From an uncultured Collinsella sp. (GTDB taxonomy: Bacteria; Actinomycetota; Coriobacteriia; Coriobacteriales; Coriobacteriaceae): a DNA stretch of 8,405 nucleotides. Below are positions 1 to 5,307 of the stretch, piece after piece (position 1 is the first letter of the stretch; each line of letters opens with the position of its first letter). The stretch spans positions 1 through 8,405 of the forward strand of contig CABUSH010000044.1 in assembly GCA_902494195.1 (NCBI GenBank), read 5' to 3'. The notes under the pieces are model-generated. The model did no database searches, was not told the DNA's origin, and saw only the letters and a program-made list of their open reading frames with translations. The translations under genes were made by a program, and so were the position numbers.

Positions 1-481
1 GCGCGCAGCTTGGCGGCGATGGGCTCGGATGCCAGCAGGAACACGAGCATGACCACGGAGCACGCCAGGCACACAATCCAGGCGCTCGCAAAGGAGCCCG
101 CGGCATCGAACAGCACGCCCGAGACAATGGCGCCCACGGTGCCGCCGACCATCTCGAGCGAGGTAATGGTGCCCGTGACCTTGCCCAGGTCGGCCATGCC
201 AAACTGCTTGGACGCGGCAATGGTAGGCGTGATGGTACCCATGCACGTTCCGATACCAAAGCTCACAGCAGCCACGATGGGACCAAGGAGCCCACAACGC
301 TCACCACGGTGGAGATGGCGTTGGAGATGTTGTACTGCGCAAGCGTAATCCCGAGGTCGCTTACGATGAGCGGCTGGAACAGGCTCATGCAGTTGACGAA
401 AATGGTGTAGCACGTGGCCATGATCACAAAGCCGGAGGCCACCACGAGCCAGCCGGGGAAGAACTTACGTTGCTGGGACAT
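1..481 (-). pseudogene. MFS transporter, internally deleted and frameshifted, runs off the window edge
   Basis: The 5' part starts at ATG 481 (MSQQRKFFPGW...) and encodes an amphipathic start, TM1 and the beginning of TM2, with a PLIVSDLGITLAQ loop, as in OFA-type major facilitator proteins. It reaches a stop at 263-265 after 72 codons. From about 290 down to 1, a different frame encodes the other end of an MFS protein: a TM10-like segment (GPIVAAVSFGIG...), then FGMADLGKVTG, a GGTVGAIVSGVLFDAAG motif typical of the TM10-TM11 region, and another membrane helix. A whole MFS protein is about 400 residues. Here about 65 N-terminal residues are joined directly to the last quarter, so roughly 200-250 residues (about TM2-TM9) are missing as well as the frame changing. 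No good Shine-Dalgarno precedes 481. It lies 39 nt after the amidohydrolase stop, so the two were probably co-transcribed. Natural decay or an assembly error would look the same here. The original substrate cannot be read from what remains. Confidence 0.8.
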
Positions 482-520
482 ACTGTTCTTTTTTAAACAA
501 ACGAGTAGCAAGATTGGGTG

Positions 521-1816
521 CTACCGGTGGTCGGCGATGTAGCCCAAAGCGACGGCGGCATAAGCCGCGGCGCCAAGGGGAAGCTCGGCATCGCTAAAAC
601 GTGCCTTGGGATGATGCTGAGCAAAATGCTCGTCAGTATCAGTCACGGCAGCGCCCACGGTAAAGTACGCACTCGGAATCTCGCTCGAAATCAGCGCGAA
701 GTCCTCACTCGCCATGGCGTGGAACAGCGGCAGGAAGGCGGCCTTGGGCAGCACCGCGCCCACGTAGCCAAGCGACGCCTGGGTCATGTCGTCATCGAGT
801 ACGAGCGGGGGAACATCCGAAAGCGTCTCGAGGGTCGCCGGCGTGCGATAGGTCGTGGCAACGCCGTTGACGACCTCGGCGATACGCTCCTTGAGGTGCT
901 CCATGAGCTCGACATCGAAGCCACGCAGCGTTCCCTCGAGCACACAAGTGTCGGGGATGACATTTGCGGCCTGACCGCCGGCGAACTTACCCACAGTAAG
1001 CGCGACCTCCTTGGCCGCCGGCACCTCGCGGGAGATGAGCTCCTGAAGTGCCAGGTGCACATGGACGCCGGCCGTGATGGGGTCGATGCAGATCTCGGGG
1101 CTCGAGCCATGGCCGCCCTTGCCCTGCAGCGTGATACGGAAACCGTACACGCCCGAGAGCGCCGGGCTGCCGTAGAGTACCAGGCCAAGCGGCGACTGGC
1201 TATTGACATGCATGGCAAAGGCGACCTGAGGACGCGGGTTCTGCAGCAGACCGTCGACGATAGCGGCGCGGGCACCCTCAAAGGTTTCCTCGCCCGGCTG
1301 GAACAGCAACTTAACCGTGGCGTTGGCATCAACAAGCTCTGCCTCGCGCGCTTTGAGCATACGAGCCGCACCAAGCAGCGCCGTCGCGTGCATATCGTGA
1401 CCGCAAGCGTGCATGCAGCCGTTGGTGGATGCAAAGGGCTCGCCCGACTCCTCGGCAACAGGCAGGGCATCCATATCGCCACGGAGCATGATGACCGTAC
1501 CGGCCTGTTCGTCCGTGCAAACGCCATTGCCCCGGGCCGCGGCGGCACCGGCGCCGACAAGGCCCACAACGCAGGAACCATCGACGAGCGTGGCAAATGG
1601 GATGTCCATCTCGGTCAGGCGTGCTTGGATATACGCAGAGGTCTGCGGGAGGCTATTACCCAGCTCGGGCATCTGGTGTAAATCGTGTCGCCACGCAGCG
1701 AGTTCGTCTGCAAAAGCCTGAGCTTCTGCAACAAGACCGTCACCGATAGCGGTCTGCGCCGCTGCGGTGGCCTTGGGCGCTGATTGCGGTTGAAGATCGG
1801 ACAAAGCTGATGCCAT
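521..1816 (-). CDS. M20D-family metal-dependent amidohydrolase (N-acyl amino acid / hippurate hydrolase-like)
   Basis: A 431-residue cytoplasmic enzyme of the M20 peptidase family, amidohydrolase branch, which hydrolyses the amide bond of N-acyl or N-aroyl amino acids or related conjugates using one or two metal ions. Visible family signatures in order: WRHDLHQMPELG (42-53), LRGDMDALPV (111-120), HACGHDMH (136-143) with Cys138 and His140 as expected metal ligands, FQPGEE (172-177) with the catalytic/metal glutamates, His203, then the dimerisation-domain signature GKGGHGSSP (232-240) and NVIPDT...GTLRGF (285-300). MASEDFA (368-374) and an HHP (401-403) supply the last ligand region. Length and residues are complete, so it is probably active. 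The start at 1816 is chosen over an upstream ATG at 1870 because GGAGGG lies 5 nt before it (1822-1827). There is no signal peptide. The exact substrate is unknown; a broken MFS gene follows 39 nt downstream, and an EamA exporter lies upstream in a separate unit. Confidence 0.93.
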   Translation of the reverse strand: MASALSDLQPQSAPKATAAAQTAIGDGLVAEAQAFADELAAWRHDLHQMPELGNSLPQTSAYIQARLTEMDIPFATLVDGSCVVGLVGAGAAAARGNGVCTDEQAGTVIMLRGDMDALPVAEESGEPFASTNGCMHACGHDMHATALLGAARMLKAREAELVDANATVKLLFQPGEETFEGARAAIVDGLLQNPRPQVAFAMHVNSQSPLGLVLYGSPALSGVYGFRITLQGKGGHGSSPEICIDPITAGVHVHLALQELISREVPAAKEVALTVGKFAGGQAANVIPDTCVLEGTLRGFDVELMEHLKERIAEVVNGVATTYRTPATLETLSDVPPLVLDDDMTQASLGYVGAVLPKAAFLPLFHAMASEDFALISSEIPSAYFTVGAAVTDTDEHFAQHHPKARFSDAELPLGAAAYAAVALGYIADHR

Positions 1817-1846
1817 AGATGCCCTCCAGTATCGTTTTTGCAGCAA

Positions 1847-1868
1847 GCACTTTGATAGCGTAAAGTGC
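1847..1868. promoter_or_regulatory. 7-bp perfect inverted repeat in the amidohydrolase leader (candidate operator)
   Basis: GCACTTT (1847-1853) and AAAGTGC (1862-1868) are exact reverse complements separated by 8 nt. Outside them TTGCA (1838-1842) and TGCAA (1866-1870) add an overlapping second symmetry. The repeat sits 31 nt upstream of the amidohydrolase start, after the terminator of the previous gene, where a repressor or activator would bind. No run of T follows it on either strand, so it is not an intrinsic terminator. The regulator is not encoded in the window. Confidence 0.4.
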
Positions 1869-1893
1869 AAGGTACTACTTTAAGGGCGAGACA

Positions 1894-1920
1894 TAAAAAA
1901 TGCCGCCCCGGGAGGGCGGC
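1894..1920 (-). terminator. Rho-independent terminator after the EamA gene
   Basis: Read on the minus strand, GCCGCCC and GGGCGGC form a perfect 7-bp GC stem with a 5-nt loop, followed by ATTTTTT. It begins 12 nt after the EamA stop codon and separates that gene from the amidohydrolase. Confidence 0.9.
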
Positions 1921-1932
1921 GCAACAAGTTGT

Positions 1933-2916
1933 TTACAATTGCGGGCGCGGCTTTCGACGCAAAAAATCGAAGTGAGTCTCGCTCAAGATAATCGACAGGA
2001 AGATGAGCGCGAAGCCGGCGAGCAGGCGCGAGGTGAGCGCCTCCCCCATCAGCAGCACCGAGAACAGCACACCCGAAGGCGACTCCATCGAAAGGAGCAG
2101 CGAGCCCGTCGAGGCCGGGACATGCGCCAGGCCGACGTTTTGGATGAGCAGAGCCGCGCATGTGCAGCCCACCGAGAGAAACGCCATCGCACTGATAAAG
2201 CTCGGCGTCCACACGGACAGAGGCGCTTGGGTCTCGAATAGCAGCGACGTTGCCAGGCTCAGCACGCCGTTGCCCACAAACATCCAAAACGTGATGACGT
2301 TGATGTCCATTTTGCGACCGTACTTGGCAGTCACCGCCATCTGAATGGCGAAAAAGGCCGCACCCGCCAGCGTAATGACGTCACCAATGTTGAATTCAAC
2401 GCTATCGAGTGCGACGAGGCCAATGCCCGCTAGGCACAGCAGCGCGGCACCCAAGTTGTAGCGCGTGAGCTTTTCGCCGCTCAGGAAATAGCTCGCGAAC
2501 GGTACAAGGATGCAATACGTGCCCGTCAAAAAAGCATTCTTGCCCGCCGTAGTATGTGCCAGACCGACCGTCTGCAACGCATAGGCCGCCCACATGAGCA
2601 CGCCCATACTCAGGCCAACGATCAGGTTGCGAGCGTTGAGGTGCGCGATGATGCGCTTGTGGAAGACGGCAAACATGACCAACGCTGCAGGCAGAAAGCG
2701 TACATAGAGCAGCGCGAACACCGGAATGGTGCCGAGTGCGTCCTTCATAGTGGTAAAGGAGTAGCCCCAGATGACCGCCACCGAAAGGAGCAAAACCTTC
2801 CAGAACAGCGGAGAGCGTGCGCCGGCGCCCCGGGGAATACCGCCCGCGCCCAAATCCTCACGGGCTACTGGGCTATCGGGCAAGTTTTCGATTTCGTTGG
2901 CAGCGTATTGGGCCAT
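1933..2916 (-). CDS. EamA/DMT-superfamily transporter
   Basis: A 327-residue inner-membrane protein of the drug/metabolite transporter superfamily with two EamA repeats. After a hydrophilic N-terminus of about 38 residues, ten hydrophobic segments can be followed. The first EamA unit spans about 44-169 (VAVIWGYSF, then ALQTVGLAHTTAGKNAFLTG at 113-132). The second spans about 177-312 (IQNVGLAHVPAST at 258-270, then GVLFSVLLMGEALT at 282-295). The duplicated QxVGLAH motif shows the internal repeat. A basic tail ends the protein. Family members export amino acids, metabolites or drugs; the substrate cannot be inferred here. The start at 2916 is preferred over an in-frame GTG at 2931 because GAGGA (2923-2927) sits 6 nt before it. 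The gene is flanked by terminators on both sides, so it is probably a single-gene unit. Confidence 0.93.
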   Translation of the reverse strand: MAQYAANEIENLPDSPVAREDLGAGGIPRGAGARSPLFWKVLLLSVAVIWGYSFTTMKDALGTIPVFALLYVRFLPAALVMFAVFHKRIIAHLNARNLIVGLSMGVLMWAAYALQTVGLAHTTAGKNAFLTGTYCILVPFASYFLSGEKLTRYNLGAALLCLAGIGLVALDSVEFNIGDVITLAGAAFFAIQMAVTAKYGRKMDINVITFWMFVGNGVLSLATSLLFETQAPLSVWTPSFISAMAFLSVGCTCAALLIQNVGLAHVPASTGSLLLSMESPSGVLFSVLLMGEALTSRLLAGFALIFLSIILSETHFDFLRRKPRPQL

Positions 2917-2956
2917 GGAACATCCTCGCACTCAATCTGGGCGTGGTGTCCGCACG

Positions 2957-2985
2957 CGTATGGCTGCGTGCCGCCTCATGGTCAA
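2957..2985 (-). promoter_or_regulatory. Weak candidate promoter for the EamA gene
   Basis: On the minus strand TTGACC (2985-2980), a 17-nt spacer and CATACG (2962-2957) lie about 40 nt upstream of the EamA start. The -35 is good and the -10 poor. It begins just after the T-run of the preceding terminator, which fits a new transcription unit starting there. No experimental support can be seen. Confidence 0.25.
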
Positions 2986-2987
2986 AT

Positions 2988-3022
2988 AAAAACGGGACGC
3001 ACCGGACCCCCGGCACGCCCCG
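2988..3022 (-). terminator. Rho-independent terminator of the YhgE/Pip operon
   Basis: On the minus strand a 13-bp stem (3022-3010 with 3005-2993, containing three G-U wobbles) closes a 4-nt GGGT loop and is followed at once by TTTTT. It lies 95 nt after the stop of the second YhgE/Pip gene; I see nothing else in that 95-nt stretch. Confidence 0.88.
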
Positions 3023-3117
3023 CTACTGTAGCAATAACCAAGCAGCCCGTGCAATTCACTACGCTAAAGCATCGGGTTGGAAGACCTCGATGTTCCGACG
3101 GCGTTTACGTTGCTGTA

Positions 3118-5307
3118 TTAAATCAATTTAGTACTCTCCAGCTTTTCGATGATCCAGTCGTTGGCTTTGATGACCGGGCGGCGGAAGACGACGCCCAGGG
3201 CCAGCGACGGAATCAGGTAGCTCGCCAGAATACCCAGCTCAACCCAGTACTCCATATGGTAGGCACCGGCCATAGCGGCGTGCATGGCGTTGATGCCGTG
3301 GGTAAACGGCAGGAACGGGTAGATCGCCTGGAACACGGGACCGGTCATCTCGATGGGGAACGTGCCGCCCGAACCGCCGACCTGCATGACCAACAGCACG
3401 ACAGCGAGCGCTTTGCCGATATCGCCAAACGAAACCGTAAGCGTGTAGACGATATTGGAGAACACGAGACTCGCAACCCAGCCCGCCAGCACAAACTGCA
3501 ACGGGTTGTCGCACTGGATGCCAAAGAACAGAATGTCGCCCGCGCACACGAGCGTCGCCTGCAGCAAGGCCAGACCGCCAAAGAACAGGTAGCGACCCAA
3601 GTAGATCTCGTGCAGGCGCACGGGAATGAGCTCGTTGATAAGCTCATCGTCAACCGAGACCTTCATCATGGCCGCCAGAACAATCGAGCCCACCCACAGC
3701 GACAAAATCGTATAGAACGGCGCCATGGCCGAGCCGTAGTTGCGGATCGGATAGACCGGCTTGCGGTCGAGCGCGACGGGACCGGAAAGCGACACGGCCA
3801 GACCCTCGGGGTCGTTGCCGATCATCGTCTTGATTGTGGCCAGGTCACCCGAGATCAGAGCGCTATCAAGCTCGTCCTTAAAGGCACTGATCTTGTCCGA
3901 CGCCTCGCCCAGCTGATCGGAAGCCTTGTTGACGAGCTTTGCAGCCTTGGAGAGACCCTTAGCGAGCGAACCAGAAGCGTCGGTCAGACCGCTCACGGCG
4001 CTATCCAAGTCGCCCGAGATACCGTTCAGGGAATCCAGAACGCCCGAAATGGTCTTCTTGAGCTCCTTGGCCTTGACCGAAAACGTAGAGTCGTAGTCAG
4101 TCTTGGCACCCGAGATACCCGCCTTGGCATCGGCGATGGCCTGGTCGACCTCGGCACGCGAGTTGTTGACCTCCGCCATGCTGTCCGAAAGGGACTTTGC
4201 GGTCGCCGTCAGGTCCTTCGCATTGTTGCGGTACTCCACGGCAATTCTGCCCAGCGACGTCGCAGCGGACTTGAGACCGTCTTTGAGCTTGTCATCGCTC
4301 ATCTGGTCGGCAAGGTTGCGGAGCCGATCGGCCATCGCATCGATATCGTCAGCACGCGTATTGAGCGCCGCTGCGGCTTCGTTGAGCTGAGACACCGTAA
4401 GGTCAACATGCTGATTCGCGGCATCGAATGCCTTCGCAAGCTCGGCGGACACGTTGTCGAACGAGCCCGCGCTTCCGTCAATCGCCGCGTCAACGGCATC
4501 GTTGGCGGCCTTGAGCGCTTCCTTGGAATCATTGATGCCGCTCTTGGCGTGCTCCATCAGCTGCTTCGTCGACTCATCGACGGTGCCCGTCTGCTTGAGC
4601 ATGCCGCTCGCCGATGTCAGTGAATCGGACGTAGAACTCAAAATGCCCGCAAGCGACGTTGCACTGGCCTGAACGTCCTGCAGGTCCTGGACCGAATCGC
4701 CCAGCGTCGAGGACAGATTGGCGATAAAGTTGCTCACCTGGTCGGTGCTCATATAGTCGAGCAGGCTGGACACGGTCTTAAGGCCGATGGTCGTGATGGT
4801 CTTGGTAAAGGTCTCGTTGACCTGACTCTGGACGGCGCTCGAACCCTTTTCAGTCACGATCTGCGCGATGGCGTTGGCCTTCTGATTCTCATAGAACTCG
4901 ATATCGGCGTGCTTCACCTCGGTCGAGAAAAGCGTCATCATGTCGGCGCTAAACGTTTTAGGGATAACGACGGCAGCGTAGTACGCGCCCGACTTAACGC
5001 CCTCAATCGCCTTATCGCGGTCGTTGAGGACGACCCAGTCGAAGTTCTCGTTGCCGCGCAGGGTGGAGGTTACGTTTTCGCCCACGTTGACCTCGACGGG
5101 AATCAGATCGCTCTCGTAGCCCTCGTCGGTGTTGACCACGGCGATCTTGAGATTGCCGGTGTTGCCATACGGATCCCAGCTTCCGGCGATGTTAAACCAC
5201 GCGTACAGGCACGGCACGATAATGAGACCCATCACGACAATCAAGCCAATCACGGAGCGAGACACGTTTTGGACATCGCGCTTAAACAGGTGCAGGATGT
5301 TTTTCAT
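3118..5307 (-). CDS. YhgE/Pip-family membrane protein, downstream copy
   Basis: A 729-residue protein of the YhgE/Pip family, whose founding member Pip is the lactococcal surface receptor needed for c2-type phage infection; the normal cellular role of the family is poorly known. Layout: short cytoplasmic start with FKRD (8-11), TM1 about 18-40, family signature SWDPYGNTG (43-51), LKIAVVNTDEG (53-63) and SGAYYAAVVIPKTFS (106-120). A long helical, Ala/Ser/Asp-rich ectodomain with coiled-coil-like heptads spans about 150-480. The C-terminal membrane domain has about five helices (about 530-548, 573-596, 603-625, 628-645, 688-707), with the conserved QVGGSGGTFPIEM (642-654) and PFLPFTHGIN (664-673). 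The ectodomain has no cysteine. ATG 5307 follows the TAA of the upstream gene directly, and a near-perfect Shine-Dalgarno lies inside that gene's end, so translation is probably coupled. The start is secure. Likely partner: the upstream paralogue. Confidence 0.95.
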   Translation of the reverse strand: MKNILHLFKRDVQNVSRSVIGLIVVMGLIIVPCLYAWFNIAGSWDPYGNTGNLKIAVVNTDEGYESDLIPVEVNVGENVTSTLRGNENFDWVVLNDRDKAIEGVKSGAYYAAVVIPKTFSADMMTLFSTEVKHADIEFYENQKANAIAQIVTEKGSSAVQSQVNETFTKTITTIGLKTVSSLLDYMSTDQVSNFIANLSSTLGDSVQDLQDVQASATSLAGILSSTSDSLTSASGMLKQTGTVDESTKQLMEHAKSGINDSKEALKAANDAVDAAIDGSAGSFDNVSAELAKAFDAANQHVDLTVSQLNEAAAALNTRADDIDAMADRLRNLADQMSDDKLKDGLKSAATSLGRIAVEYRNNAKDLTATAKSLSDSMAEVNNSRAEVDQAIADAKAGISGAKTDYDSTFSVKAKELKKTISGVLDSLNGISGDLDSAVSGLTDASGSLAKGLSKAAKLVNKASDQLGEASDKISAFKDELDSALISGDLATIKTMIGNDPEGLAVSLSGPVALDRKPVYPIRNYGSAMAPFYTILSLWVGSIVLAAMMKVSVDDELINELIPVRLHEIYLGRYLFFGGLALLQATLVCAGDILFFGIQCDNPLQFVLAGWVASLVFSNIVYTLTVSFGDIGKALAVVLLVMQVGGSGGTFPIEMTGPVFQAIYPFLPFTHGINAMHAAMAGAYHMEYWVELGILASYLIPSLALGVVFRRPVIKANDWIIEKLESTKLI

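Noticed and set aside
518..1681. A 387-codon open frame on the plus strand opposite the amidohydrolase
   Set aside because: The minus-strand frame has all M20 motifs; the plus-strand product is low-complexity Arg/His/Gly-rich shadow sequence.
2554..4623. A 689-codon open frame on the plus strand, spanning the intergenic region and both neighbouring genes
   Set aside because: It is antisense to a well-recognised YhgE/Pip gene and the EamA gene, is very rich in Arg, His, Gln and Val, has no domain or ribosome site, and crosses a terminator. It is a by-product of GC-rich codon use.
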